Source: Bryum argenteum
Taxonomy: Eukaryota; Streptophyta; Bryopsida; Bryales; Bryaceae
NCBI GenBank assembly: GCA_037043015.1
Contig: CM073322.1
Span: forward strand, 19,913,601 to 19,977,600
Reading direction: 5' to 3'
Length of the DNA: 64,000 nucleotides
Below, piece by piece: positions 1 through 13,600 of the stretch (positions are counted from its first letter, which is position 1; every line of letters begins with the position of its first letter). The notes under the pieces are model-generated. The model was given only the letters and a program-made list of their open reading frames with translations. It made no database searches and had not been told where the DNA came from. Position numbers and translations under genes: made by a program.

Positions 1-3000
1 ATTTAGCACCTTAGCAGATATAAAATACTCAAGGTTCTTGTAATCGGTATGAACTGTGACAGAATACTGAGCACCTTCAAAGAAATGACGTCATTCTTGG
101 AAAGAGTCGACCGTGGCTAAAAACTCTTTGTCGTGAATCTCGTAATTGATCTCAGCAGCAGTAAATTTTCGCGAGTGGAACGCGATAAGATGGAGGTATT
201 TGTCGTCGTCGCATTGTGAAAGGATCGCTTCAAGAGCAAAACCAGAAGCATCCGTTTCTAGTAAGAACTTCTTCTAGGAATCAGGATGTGTCAGAAGATG
301 CGTTGTCGTAAACGCCTTCTTCAAAACCTCGAAAGCTTTGTCTGCTTCTGTAGTCTACTCGAGCTTGTCTTTGCAAGTCAATCGGGTCAATGGAGTAGCA
401 AACTTAGAGTAATCTGGAATGAAGATTCGGTAGAAGTTGGCAAAACCAAGGAAACATCGTCAAGGAACTCTCAGAACACGTTATTCATTAAGTAGTGCAA
501 GATGACAGGTGCCTTGGTAAGACTAAAAGGTATGACATTGTATTCAAAATGTGCATACCTCGTTCGGAATGTAATCTTTCATTCGTCAGCTTGTTTGATA
601 CGTACTAGGTTGTACGCTCCATGAAGATCGATTTTGATGCAAATCTTTGCTTAACCGAGTTGGTCAAGGAGTCCCAAGATGAGTGGCAATAGATACGGAT
701 TTTTTATTGTAATTTTGTTCATGCCGCGGTAGTCCACATACATTTGGAGGGAACCGTTCTTCTTCTTGACGAATAGAATAGGAGCTCCCACAGGTGACCT
801 GGAGTGTTGGATGAAATTCTTTGCAAGATTTTCATCAATGTAATTACGTAATGTAGCAAGCTCGTTGTGCGAAAGGCTGTAGATCAAGCCAAATGGTGGT
901 TGTGCACCTTCTCGAAGCTCGATGCCACAATCATAAGGTCGGTGTTGAGGAAGTGTGTCAGCATTCTTCTTCTCGAATACGTCTGAAAATTCTTTATACT
1001 CAGCTGGTAGTTTGGCTGGACATGTTGTGATGACGGAATTGCATAAATTGCAAACATATTCTCATTCTTGGCAGCCCTCATAAAGGCTCGGGCACCAACC
1101 ATGAGTGGAGTTTTGACCTCAGATCTTTGGGCTTGGTAAAGGCAAGACTGTAGGTTATTTCTAGGATGTTGTGAAGAGAAATACGGACCTATAGTTTAAT
1201 ATGTAAGTTTTTGTGTATTCCAATCTCTATCTGGATTGACCATTTCTAATCAAGAGAGACCTAGGACAAGAGGATTGGAGAGATAGCTGATGATATTAAA
1301 TACAACAACACTTTGGTGTCATTCTAAATTAATACTCAAAGGTTTAGTTTTGTACGTAACATCTCCTGAAATCAAGAGTTTACCGTCAATGACCTCTACT
1401 GCTACGGGATATTTCTTAAGAACTGTAGGCACGTTATGACGTGTGATAAGTTTTCTATCAATAAAACAAGCGGAAGCTCTAGAATCTAACAAAGCTATAA
1501 CCTTTTTGGTATGCGAATGGAAATCTATTATAATCGGGATAGTAAAACATCGAGAGGGTTCTGTGGATAAGATAGGACCTGATGATGAGAAACACTTGTC
1601 AGCCGCACGGTCCCTACTATGGCTGGCCGTTGTCGTTTTCCGACATAAACTCCTCGTGGCTATGCTCACAAGCACTTGTAGTACTTCGAAATTTGTGCGA
1701 CTTTGATCTCTAGAGTTTAACAAGGCAGATCGTCCGAACGTGGTTTTTTTCTCCAAAGTACTAGCATAGGTGTTCTTTGCGACGTCGTTTTTTCTCGTCT
1801 TCGAATTGCTTCTTGACCTTTGAAGAGTCGATTTGCATGGGTTCTACCGTTGAAGTGTTTAGTTGTGTCTGGCAACATGAGGCTACGTAGTCCGCTGGAT
1901 ACGATCCAAAGAGCAATCGCCGCTCTTGTCGTTGCTCAAACAATCAGTTGTCGCAGTCGATCGCTTGAGTAATAGCCTGCGATATCGTGGTTAGTTTGGG
2001 CAAGTTCAGCAACAAGATTTTGATATCGTGACAAAGTCTCCATCAAAACATGGTGATGAGAGCCGTATCGTTCAAATCAAGGTCACAAAAAATTTGTTAA
2101 AACTCTGCAACGTGTGCTCAAACTGAGCGCGAACGTTGTTGTAGGGAACGGAGTTTTGCAGTCGCTACAAGGACTCGATCTCTTTTCCCAAACGTTCAGC
2201 TTAGTTCTTCCAAAAACTGGTCACGACTTGTTAAAATTGAAGAATTTTTCTCCAAGAGCGATGAGAATCACGATAACGCGGTTCCGGTGAGCAAGGTCCC
2301 AATGAACCCGACTTATTTCTTCTGTTGAGTATATTTGAGGTTGGAGACGGAAGACAAGCTGAATTTGATTGAGAAAATCACAAAGCTTAGTGCAATCTCC
2401 AACAAACTTGTCTGGCAAGCTCACTCGAGGCCCCTTAGGTGCTTGTGGATGTGGCATTTGATTTCTAATAGAGGCTGTCGCGTGGACTTGAGCGAGAGCC
2501 GCTTAGTGTTGTTCAATGACATGTCGTATATTGACATTTTCTTGCTGTAGTTGTTGTATTATGACGATCATGTCGTGCATCTTGAGATCTAAAACGTCAC
2601 CCATCTTGGATTAGAAAAGCCTGAAGATTCACAAATGGATGAAATAACAGAGGTCGTGTACTCTAAGAATAATGATTCAAAGAGGTGATCTCGAAAGGTT
2701 CAAATAAAATTCTTCACTCCTCTGTCGAATGAGGACATCTCCTAGTTCAGTCTTTGATCTAAAAAAGAAACGTACTTCTAGAACAACAAGACTTGGTGAT
2801 AAGGGGAGTCGGTTAAAGTTTATGTAAAAGTTTTCATGAAAATTCTAAAACAAAACTTTTATACGAAATACTAAACGTAGAATTTCTCGGACAAAAATGT
2901 AGTTAGTCACTCTCTTCAAACTGCTGCGGACAGCAATTCAAAGACAAGACTCAACACTAAATTGAGGAGAGACCTCAAATAGAGACCAAGATAGAATGGA

Positions 3001-3510
3001 AGTGAGGGGATACCTCACAGAAGACTGAAGATGGTACTTCGGAGAAGACAAGGAGAAATAGTATTGATAACAAGAGGATAGGAACAACGGGTGTTGAAGA
3101 GAGTGAAAAACAACATCCTGAAGCTCTCTATATATTCTACGCTGGAGGAAGCTTCCGTGATAGTATCCTAGAAGCAGCCATAGGGCCTTCCGGAGGCTAA
3201 GGCGGCTTCCGGAATCTAGGAAAGCGAAGCAGAAGCTTCCTGAATCTAAGAAGCTTTCAAGGTAAGAGCCATGAAGCAACCATAGGGTCTTCCGGAAGCT
3301 TTAGGGGCTTCGGGAATCTAGGATGGTGCGGCCGAAGCTTCTTATATTTAATAGGAACTTCTAACAACTGCTAGAAGGTTCTATAACCAACCATAAACTT
3401 AACAAATAGATAAATATAATTTGGAAAATACTTGTAATACACGTGAACCACGGTAAACTCATGCGTGCAGATGACACCCGATATAGTACGTCCGTGACAG
3501 TATGACAACC
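1..3510 (-). mobile_element. Ty3/gypsy-type LTR retrotransposon fossil, cut by the window edge
   Basis: Reading the minus strand from high to low coordinates, the parts come in Ty3 order: an LTR-like end (about 3510-2640), a gag-like stretch (about 2610-1760), an aspartic-protease-like stretch (about 1750-1320), then reverse transcriptase (about 890-650) and RNase H toward position 1. The reverse transcriptase is the firmest part, with the family signature [13 protein letters not shown]. RNase H-like sequence runs off the left edge, so integrase and the other LTR are not in view. The copy is broken, with several breaks. Only one LTR is visible, so its age cannot be estimated from LTR divergence. 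The strand and family are well supported; the exact right boundary is not. Confidence 0.85.
2640..3510 (-). repeat. LTR-like end of the Ty3 fossil
   Basis: This non-coding stretch lies directly upstream, in minus-strand sense, of the gag-like part. Its outer edge near 3510 reads TGTCATACTGTCACGG in the element's direction, which fits the TG start of an LTR. It contains internally repeated GGAAGCTT/GAATCTAGGA-type words around 3130-3350. No second LTR is in the window for comparison, so both borders are approximate. Confidence 0.4.
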
Positions 3511-4285
3511 CTCAAAAGAATCTAAATAGGACTAATTGCTAATCCTAAAATGAATCTAAATAGGAGTGATTGTTGCGTGTGACATTCTAAAGGAGTGGTT
3601 GTTGCGTGTGACAACACTCTAAAGAATCTAAATAGGATTGATTGGTGTGTGTGACAACCTTAGATATCATCTTAATAGGACTCGTTGTTGTCTATGACAT
3701 TTTGAAGGACTTCTGTTGCGTGTAATATCTTACAGGACTAATTGTTGCGCATGGCAACACCGAAAAGAATCTAAGTAGGACTGATTGATAACCCTAAAAC
3801 GAATCTAAATAGGGGTGATTGTTTCGTGTAACATTTTAAAGGATTGACTCTTGCATGTGACATCCTAAAGGAATGGTTGTTGCGTGTGACAACGCTGAAA
3901 TGAAAAGAATCTCAATAAGAGTGGTTAATGTGTGTGACAACGCTGAAATGAAAAGAATCTCAATAAGAGTGGTTGTTGCGTGTAATAATTCTAAAAGAAT
4001 CTAAATAGGAATGATTGCTTACCTTGAAATGAGTCTAAATAGGATTGATTGTTGCGTGTGATATTTTAAAAGACTGGTTGTTGCGTGTGACAACTCTGGA
4101 AATAATCTATACAGGACCGATTGTTGCGTGTGACAATTTAAAGGACTAGTTGTTTCGTGTGACATTTTAAGTACTGGTTGTTGCATGTGACATCCTAAAG
4201 GATTGGTTGTTGCGTATGAAACTCTGAAAAGAATCTAAAAAAGAGTGATTGTTGTGTTTATCAACCTTGAAAAGAACCTTAATTT
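3511..4285. repeat. Imperfect minisatellite, about 40-bp units
   Basis: The words AGAATCTAAATAGGA, GATTGTTGCGTGTGACA and CCTAAA or TTTTAAAGGA recur in order roughly every 40 bp for about 770 bp. Units vary by substitutions and small indels, so the array is old. It begins right at the presumed outer edge of the Ty3 fossil and may be the DNA into which that element inserted. No ORF of note lies inside. Confidence 0.8.
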
Positions 4286-7200
4286 GAAGACATACTAATG
4301 TAAGGCTTGTAAGCATAGTGGAATAGTAGTATGATTATAAAGATTTTGTAGCGTACTATTGATATTGGTAGTTTTAGTTGTTCACCTACTACTTGTTCAC
4401 AAGATATTATTGTCTTTTTGAAAATGAGTAGAACACAAAATATTATGAGAATGGCAGAGGTACTTTCCAAAAAGCTCACAAGTCTTACTCCTATGGTGCT
4501 TGACCAAAAACCGTATTGGCGACTACTTACATTTATGGTTCTCTAACAATAATGACGTAATATGTGCCATGATTGTAATAAAATGCTTGGTGATACAATA
4601 GTCATGAATTGTGATTATTTTTTTGATATTTTGTTGTGAAGAAAAGTCTAATGGCAAAAAAATTACAAGCAAAAAATTCTAAAAAAAAATTTATGGAGGG
4701 ATTTATAAGTAAGCCATTATGAGAGACGGATACTTGAAGTAGGGGGGTCGCCAAGTATTGAGCTCCTTTGGTATTTGGGCAACTCATGAATAGCTATAAC
4801 TCCTTAGTCAAAAGGTTTCATCAATTGTCTTTGGCCAAGTCTTAACTTTTTTACATTATTGCTGTTCACGAGCGTTTCTGTTGGCTATGCACATTTAATA
4901 TTTTTAATTGCACAAGCGTTTGTAGCTTCTCAAACATTTGTAGACTAGAGAGTAAAGTCATAGAGGACAAGGACATGACTTTAAGGTTTGCGTACATCAA
5001 GAACAATTAGACGCGGAATTTACACGCACCCTTGTTATTTGTTGTGATCTTATAATTGAGCACCACAATGAGCACGTTGGTATGCACATTGGTATGCACG
5101 TTGTTTCAGAACTTCAAATTTGTAGAACAAGTGCGGTAAGCTACTAACTCACTTTGATCACACTTTGGACATGTTAGATTTTGGTATTACATGTTCCGAT
5201 GATTTGTTATAACATTGCATGCTCATGAGTTATTTATGATGGCTTGCGTAGGCGAGGCTTCTGTAGACTTTTACTTTTTGTGAAGGTACCAAGATCCGTA
5301 AAGTAGTATGTCTATTATGTTGCCATTGGTCTCTTGCGAGAGTGCAGGATTGTGGGAGTCAATTTGAAGGAAATTCATACTCTTTGATGTTGCTTGCTCA
5401 CAATGGAATTTTGTGTGTTGTCTTTGAGTCCATAAGTATTGATTGCATGTTATTGATTATCCTTTTCATCTCCAGTTTTGTTAGCGGCCTGATAAAGACT
5501 GCTACAATGCGATTTATTTTTTTAGTGTTGGGGCCTTGCTCTTTGTTTCTATTTTATTCTTGTTTGCATCAATAATCACAATGTGATGTTGTGATTTATG
5601 AATATGTTTGGAGGATTACCTTTCTACCATCACTACGTACGTGTGCAAAGTAGTTGGTTGCATCATCCTCGAATCCGTAACGTTGAGAATGCTTCTTATT
5701 ACGGTCTTTAGTTCCATGTAGTTATCACAATAGTTGACAAACTGGACGGATATTAGTGTGATACCTTATCCTGAGTGAGAAAGAAAGTGGTCCTAGTTAA
5801 CAATGTAGGTCCAATCTTGCTATGCATCTTATCACACCTAGCAATGCGAGCCGTGGTATACAACTACCACCCTCCAAGTCCTTAGAAGTCATCAAATTTG
5901 TTGAATGGGTCCACATCCAAAACAACAAGTCTAGGGAGGAAAAAACAATAGGAAAGGGAAATTGGTTGAGTGTCTGGAAGTCAGCAATAAAGACGACAAG
6001 CCATTTCTTGTTCAGCAACCTCTGCAGAAAAGATAAAAATCTTACAAGGGTATAAGGCAATTTCAAGACACTTGGGCTGCACGCCTTTATTGAGCATAAT
6101 TGCATAAGAGACCTGATAGATTATATAGATTATATAACTGATAGATTGTATGACTTTGTTAAATGCACCATTAACGAGAGGGACAAGACACTCTTAATAA
6201 AGATGGAGTGGAATTTTTTTATAAAAATGCGCAAATTGGAATCCATGAAGGGACGTGGTAGATGTTAAAAAACTGTAAGCACTTAGGTTGCAAAGACATT
6301 TATGCAGGCTGTAAGAGAGTCACCATAGCAGAACATTATCTGGTGTGAAGGTTGAACGTATTCAAAAGCACAATTAATTTGGTACCATGTTGCACTTATT
6401 GCGAGGACGATGCTTGAATACTCAACCTTGCTAGAGTTGATATGATTTTTAGGAGTTCCAAAGCTTCTTAAGAGACATAAGTTTGAGGCTTTGAAGTGGG
6501 AATTAATTAGCCGAGTGCTTTTTCAAACAAGTTAGGAAGAAGACACCAGAGGTGATGAAAGTGGTCAAACATTTATCAAGAAGGTGTTATGAGGTTGCAA
6601 GACTTGACAGCCAAACGTGGATTTCAATCCATTGTTATATTTGTGAAGAAGGTACTTGGTTAACGCAAACCGTCCTTTAATTGTTGTAGCTTGTCACTAG
6701 AAGCAACAATTTGATCAAGATTTTAGTGAAACTAATGGCAATCTTTAGAGGCGTTGAATGCGGCGTTCTCTCACAACAAAGTTCGTGTCCTTTTGGATTG
6801 GTACCCATTAGTTTCCAAATTGTCTTACTATATCTAGTATCCTACTCGTTAGCTTGTGCTACTTCATGTTGAAGAAATCTTTTGCTTAAAGTTCAAATTG
6901 ATTTATGGGAGGACTTCATGCTTGCACTTAACCTACAACAACTTGTACAAATTCAGAAGTCGGTGGTTACTTGAGTAAATGGCAATTCTGAGTTTCTATG
7001 TGCTCCACACATAAAATTAGTACATTCCAAGGAGTGCAACATAGTGTAATCATGCAATTGCGGCAAAACTATGCTCGGTAGATAATCCCATGGCAATTAA
7101 GTCTCTTTTTCTTCTCTATTGCTATTCAAGTTTGGCATTGAAGTCTAAATTATTGAATCATGTGGAAGTTATCACTGGCATTGAATAATTACTTGTGTCT

Positions 7201-10130
7201 CTTTACAAGTTCTTCGCTCACTCATTCAAGCAACAATTGGGCTTCTTGAATGTGAGAAAAATCATGCATAGCAATGGTATGAAGACTTTGAAGAATATAA
7301 AAACTCGGTAGAAAAGCATGTTATCCTCGACCATACACATGATAAGCAAGTTTAAGGTGTTCCTTATCAAAATGCATCTAACTCCCAAGATCAGGTAATT
7401 GATAAAGATAAGAAAGACAATCAAAACAAGAAACTTGGTAAGACTGCCAATAATTTGGGGCGATCCCCTCACCAAAATTTGAATACTTTTAGGTATATGT
7501 GGTACTCTGACAATGCTTTCTGTTTTTTACTCTTTGGTGAAATTTGTTCAATAATGGGGTTTGTTTGTGTGTTCATGACAACTATGTAGCTACAATACAA
7601 GTTTATATTGCATAGATTTAGGCCTTCTATGTTGATGGCAACATGACGTTCTTTCAAGACGTCTTTCAAGACGTCTTTCAAGACGTCACGATGGGTTTTC
7701 AAGGCATTGGCAAACACTTGTCACGATTGAATTCCCATGCATTTGATACTATGTGCTCCTAATTTAAATCCAAACAATCTAAAAAGTCTATGTTTTCTCC
7801 TGAGGATTATTGTTTCTTGGCCACTCATTAAAGTGGAAGTGGGACCGCTGAATTTGTCACATGCCAACTATTGACCTCAATTTTTGATCAAGTCAAGGAC
7901 TTGTGCAAAGGTATGTTACATTCGTCGAGCTAAATTTTCACATCAATAAGATAGTCAGCTTTTCAATTTAATGTTTTTTTGGTCGCTTCTATGGCAATCA
8001 CTACTTGGCCACTTCTACGCCAATGACTTCGTCCACGACACTAAATCATTGATTTCTTTAATTTTTGAGTGCCTCATGTCTTGTGTTTTTCTTGTAGGTG
8101 CACCTCAAACTTTGATATCTCAGCAACATGATCAATTCCTACCATCAAAGATGATGTATACACTTGAGTTTGTATATTAAAAGTATTGACTACTCACAGA
8201 TGGAGAGATAAATTTCAAAAAACATCACAATATAATCAAAGAGCGATATTGTTGTCCAAAGAAATTTGAGTGAGTTGAACAATTTGCGGACAAGCTCAAT
8301 TTTCCATTTGCAAAGTGTACAAATAATGGGACCTCAAAAGTCGCAACCCTCCTTTTGTTAACGATGAAGCTCAACAAGCAAAGAATAATATTCATCATCA
8401 ATATGAAGGCCAATGCCCAATTTGCATTGACGGGAGACCTCGGGGTTAACCCCCTTGCTTGTCTTTGGCGTCGCCTTCATGCTAGAAAGCGCGGAGGACA
8501 AGCGGACCTTCTCCACCTTGAATTTGTGGGTATGCACGCTTGACAATTTTATGGATTAGCATATCTCCATACGATGTGACCGATAATAAGTAGAAATGGA
8601 CGTTTTGCAAGGAGGGTTAAATTCCATCTATAACATTTTGTGCTCCTTGCTTCTAATGCTTTTGTGAGTTTTCCAAGGGGGGTTTAACCCCTAAAAATCC
8701 TTGTGTCTATGGGAGCTTCAAAACCCAAAATTGTATTTTCGTACCACCTTGTTGGAAGTGAGGTATGGTTAAAAACATTACGAATTTTTGTACTTTCAAC
8801 CGTAGGATCTTGAATCTAGCTACTAGATTTACTGCTTCATAAAAGTTCAACCGTTGGATCTTCACCATGTGTGAGATCGTAATGTTCAAAGTTGATAAGA
8901 ACATTTATGGGCATTGTTTGAACGACATACTCTACTTTGTGCAAAAGGAGACTTGGTATTTATTACCCCAAATATTTGTTCATATTCTTTTTCATGTAGA
9001 TAACTAAGTAAAAGAATTCTATGCAAAACTTTACAGCCTATTTTGGCTTCTAGAACCATCATGCAATTTATTTTCTAAAAGAAGGTGAAAAATCGTTGAT
9101 ATGGAAAAACTTGGATACCATCAAACATATATTGTTCAAGAAAAATCTAAACGATGAGTAGGGGTATTTGTATGTTTTTGAATTCTTGAAAAATACAAAA
9201 TTGAAAAATTCGTAAAGCTCAGATTTTCACAAATTTTTGAAGAGAAAATAAAAAAAGCATGAAAAACAGTGTAGCTGGCTGCTGAAATTTTTGGAGGCTG
9301 CCCTTATTAAGTTTTTTGAAATTATCAATCCCTGTCACTTGGAAACCTCAGCCTACATGTGACGATGAGTTTGTCATTAAAAAAAGAGTTCAAGAATTCA
9401 AGACGAAAATTTGTTTTTTTTCCCCAGTTGGGCACAGAATCAACAGTTTGCATTCTAAAATTCTAATATTAGAATTTGACTTCGTAAGTTTTTGCATACA
9501 CACTTTGTAGTATAGGGAGCATCGACCAAATATCGTAAGCTAAAATATCATTTTTAACCCCGTCATCTGAGTTGCTGGAAATAGTCAAAACTCATTTAGG
9601 GTTTTAAGGATCTTTTGGGGTTGATCCCCAAGCTCCGTAAAAGCCAAAAGAAGTATATATAGTTTAAGGCACTTCGCTGAAAGGTATTCTGGGCTATAAT
9701 TTGGTTTGGGTGTAGCAATACGAACATAATGTATGTGACAGAACTTGCAAAGCCAAATCCCAATTTTAGATATTCAAAACACAAATTTAGTTTCCAAGCC
9801 CAAATAGGGCAGCACCACCAAGGAAGTTGGTCTCACAGGTACTCATCGTTCATGACTTCTCTCAGTCTCAGCTTTTCGGGTAGAGGCCCAGTGGTTGATA
9901 CTATTTTCCTGCCATACTCTCACAGACAGCCCAAGCCATGCAAACTCCTCAAATGAGCCCGTCGGGGTTCAAACTCGGACCCACACGATTACAAATGTCT
10001 TACACCTCAACCACCCTAGGACTGCACGGCTTGGTGACCACAAAACCACCAAAATCCCACTTATAATACACATAGCTCTACCAAACACCCCACTCCATAA
10101 ATAGTTTTCACCTGGTTGTTTTAGTTTAGT
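4286..10130. other. Gene-poor AT-rich stretch, decayed sequence
   Basis: I see no gene here. Short open frames exist but none has a recognisable domain or a coherent exon chain. About 8690-8950 shares words such as CAACCGTAGGATCTT with stretches near 15.9-16.1, 18.75-19.0, 23.5-24.0 and 54.85-55.05 kb, so it is a diverged dispersed repeat. About 9400-9640 resembles 24160-24370, including TTTTAACCCC followed by a TCATCT-rich end. Confidence 0.6.
7652..7687. repeat. 12-bp tandem repeat, three exact copies
   Basis: The unit TTTCAAGACGTC is repeated three times without a mismatch. It is too short for a long-standing array and lies in otherwise featureless sequence. Confidence 0.9.
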
Positions 10131-10139
10131 CTAGTTGCA

Positions 10140-10290
10140 GTTACACATAGAGTTAAGTGACTATTCCTGAAAGGGGTAAGTAGTTTTGTCCTTTTACCTC
10201 TTTGTCCTGTGGCCATCGAGGTAAAGACATTATGAACAGACACCGTATTCACGCCAATCCTTGATTTTGAGGATTGGAGTTCTTATCTAT
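10140..10290 (+). repeat. Dispersed repeat, partner of the inverted copy at 22905-23050
   Basis: Words such as GTCTTTACCTC, GGCCACAGGACAAAGAG and AACTCCAA in the second copy appear as their reverse complements here. The two copies lie about 12.7 kb apart in opposite orientation. Terminal structure is not resolved, so no class is assigned. Confidence 0.6.
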
Positions 10291-10676
10291 CTATCTTCGT
10301 GACTTCCAAGAGTCACATACATTCAGATGTTTCTGAATAAAAATTTCTAGAATGTGGGAAAATGAACAAATGTGGGAAAATGAACAGAGACATAATCTGA
10401 TCAAGTACATGACAAGAGACTAAAATGACAACGAAACCCCAGTGTAAAAAATTATGAGGAATTGATTAATGAAACATAATGCACCAGGTACGTTACTGTC
10501 CTGGTGCAGCTAAACTTGCCTGTGCTACTGATCCCACCTCGGTTTGCAGATTCATAGCAAACATTCTGCCATATTCACACTCCCGTACACTATATAATGA
10601 CCTCCTCTGGCCTTGCAACGACACAGAGATGACAAGGTACCTATCCACAATGGCATGCTCTTTATGCCTCCTCCGT

Positions 10677-13600
10677 TCACGAGTCCGCAACTTCACTGTC
10701 AAGTTTGGCCTTCCGTTCCGACATGTAAAACCACATGGGTTCATCGTGCTTTCGAAGTGTGGCTTCATCTTCTGCGAAGCAGACGTAGTAGGACGCTATT
10801 GCACTCTCGGGAACTACCAGTGTCAAGTACGTCTGCAACAACCACGACCCGGTTAACTAAATTCTTGCTGTAAAGCCAAGATGTTACACAAGAATATGTG
10901 ATCTCATTTTAAGTACCAAATTATCATAAACTAATATATGCTTACATTTTGATTGCTAAGTTGTCATAAATTAATATGTGCTCTCATCCAACTACCAAGT
11001 TGTGATAGACAAGTTCGCATGGTAGTTGAGACATTTAAGTTACAGAAAAAGTATGCATAATATGGTTGTTGAGACTAGACTATGGATGGTATTAGGGAAC
11101 TACAACTACTACCATTGGAGGTTAATTCAAGAGAAATCAGTCGCTAGTTTATCGCAATCTCTATGAAGGAAGTGTGAGATTTCCTCCAAATTTAATGGCT
11201 TATTATTGCTTGGTGGAATGAGACATATGTGAGTTATCATAGCTTGGTAAAATGAGACATTCTTGTTGGGAATACTGACAAAGAGCTTGGTGAAAATACC
11301 AAACTTTTCCACTTGGGTGTCGAGTGACTCCTCACTTACGATAATCAGTTTATTTAACGATTCCGAATTCCAACTGGTGCTCAAAAGTTCGTCAACCTCA
11401 GAGCATGGCATCCGGGATCTTACCACGAAGAAGCCGATGAAGAAAGATATGATGGAGATACCAACGGTGAGGTATCTGTGAGTTGCAAAAGTCCAACATC
11501 CACCAACAAGAGCTGTCAAGACGCCTCCAATGATGCAACTTGTCAACAAGATGGCCCCCGTGAGGTCGTCATTGATCAACAACATTGCGCCGTTGTCTTT
11601 AAACATCCTCCATGTGTGCTTTGCCGACTTCACAAAGCTGTGGCTATGAAGACCCACCTGCATCCACTCCATTCCCATCTTACAAAAGGCTCATGACTCC
11701 CATCCTCTGTTCGAATGCTGTGAGTTCCCGCATACATACCTCTACAAAAGCCCACTTGTTGAAGTGCTTGTTCAAAAAATCGAGCACTCCCAGGAAGCAA
11801 TTCACACACGAGAACAGAAACTCGTTCGCGCCTTGCTCATTCGCCAGACGTTTTGCCTACAAAACCACCCCTACTGTCAGCATCTAGAGTATACAAAAGA
11901 AAGTACATGCCGGAAACACTGGTCGGATGGAGCATGCTTACAATGGCATGCAGTGTCTGCACGGGCGCCACAAACATTGATCCCAAACACACACTTCCGA
12001 AAGAGATCGTCCATGCTCGCTGGTATGCTCTTAATACTGGCATGTGTGGCATGTGACCGCGCCCCTGCAGTTATCGACACAACAGCATTATAAGAGGATA
12101 ATCTCTCGATGTGGGAAACGATGAGTTAATTGAGAGCTTGAGTAAGGATCAGCAGACGCGGGTCGGGACCATTGAGTTGTTTCGGAGTGAAGTTAATTGT
12201 GCTACCTCATAGTAGTACTGTCCCACGACGCCGGCAACCGTGACATAGACGATGTTACGAAGAACCTCCATCGACCAGGCCAGGCTGAGCACTAGAAGAG
12301 CCGCGTACCAGCCACCATACGGCAAGCTGACCGCTCCCGAGACTCCGAAGATCCAGACCGCCAGCCAAAACATGGCCAGAAACACGGTCCACATGGCGAT
12401 CGCATGTAGGCTCCTGTACTCTTTCATTACCTGGCGCGTTCTTTCCAGCATCCGGTGAGCAAACGGTATCCTGCACACCACAACACAACAATCACTCAAT
12501 CACAATAGATTAACCAGAAGAACAAACTATCAGGTTCATTCATTGAAAACGTGTACAAGCTCAAACTTTATCCACTGATAGAATATGAACCAATCCAATA
12601 TGATGAATACAACCGGAAGGAATCAAAGGCAATTTTGTCATACCGATGCCGGACAAGGTGCACATAGAGGCCTTGGAAGAGAGCGCAGACGAGAAAAATG
12701 AGTCCAACGAGACCTTTGGCAGTGCCGGTAGACAGCAAGATGATGCCCAGCAATCCTGTCACACAAGTCCACAACAGGAGATCAGCATGGTGATGAACAC
12801 ATAGTTTTAAGGGCACCAAAAGGGGTGAGATGCGTACCGGTGGAGACCGCACCCAGAGAAAGACAAACTTTGATCATGGTCTCTGTCCGGACGAGCCATT
12901 GCCAAATGAACGCAAAGACCCAGCCCGCTCCAGCCGCAGCAGCGAGCTGGGGCGCCCAATGTCTAATATCATACAACTGCTGAGGCGCAGGCGGTGCCGG
13001 AGACGGAGCCATCTCGTACTCACGGACCAGATCGGCGTTCTGACCCGTTTTGATGATCCCCTTAATTCCTAAGAAAATGCACAGTCCAACCACGGCCCAG
13101 AAGTGCACCAGGAACAAGAACCCCGCCCAGTAATCCTTGCAGCCTTCGAAGTGCTTCCTCTTCACATGCTCGTGATCCGTGGACAACCCGTAGAGCGGGT
13201 CTGTCATCGGAGGGCCTGCACCGTAGGGTGGTACGTCTACGGGATAGTCTGCAGGGCGATGGGGTGACCTCGCAGCCATGCCAGGCTCGAATGGCATCGG
13301 AGGAACGAAGGTCGGCTCGCCCTCCATCGCTCGCTCCCTCATCACTTGCGGAGGGGGCGGCATCACCTCCACGGGCGGCTCAAATGGCATCGGAGGAGCA
13401 GGCTCATGGTGCACTCGTGGTGGCGATGGCACTCTGTCCATTGGAGCCGGAGGGAATGCCATTACTGGCGCTGGTACCGGCTCGTGAAAATGCGCCGGCT
13501 CTGGCTCAAAACGGGGCGGCGGTGGCTCAAACCTGCACAGCGAAGCTCAAGTCAGCAGAACCGTTCATGGATTCCAAGTAGGCACACTGCCAATGCGGCG

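Noticed and set aside
3511-4285. Regularly spaced repeats considered as a CRISPR array
   Set aside because: Units are imperfect and contiguous without unique spacers, and the host is eukaryotic.
9940-10020. tRNA-like B-box (GGTTCAAACTCGGACCC)
   Set aside because: No cloverleaf can be folded around it and no A-box was found; at best a decayed SINE-like scrap.
11127-11423. Open continuation of CTL exon 8 to a stop at 11127
   Set aside because: The family's conserved C-terminus (VVPESAIASYYVCFAEDE) is in a later exon at 10832-10677, and a canonical GTAAG donor ends exon 8 at 11424.
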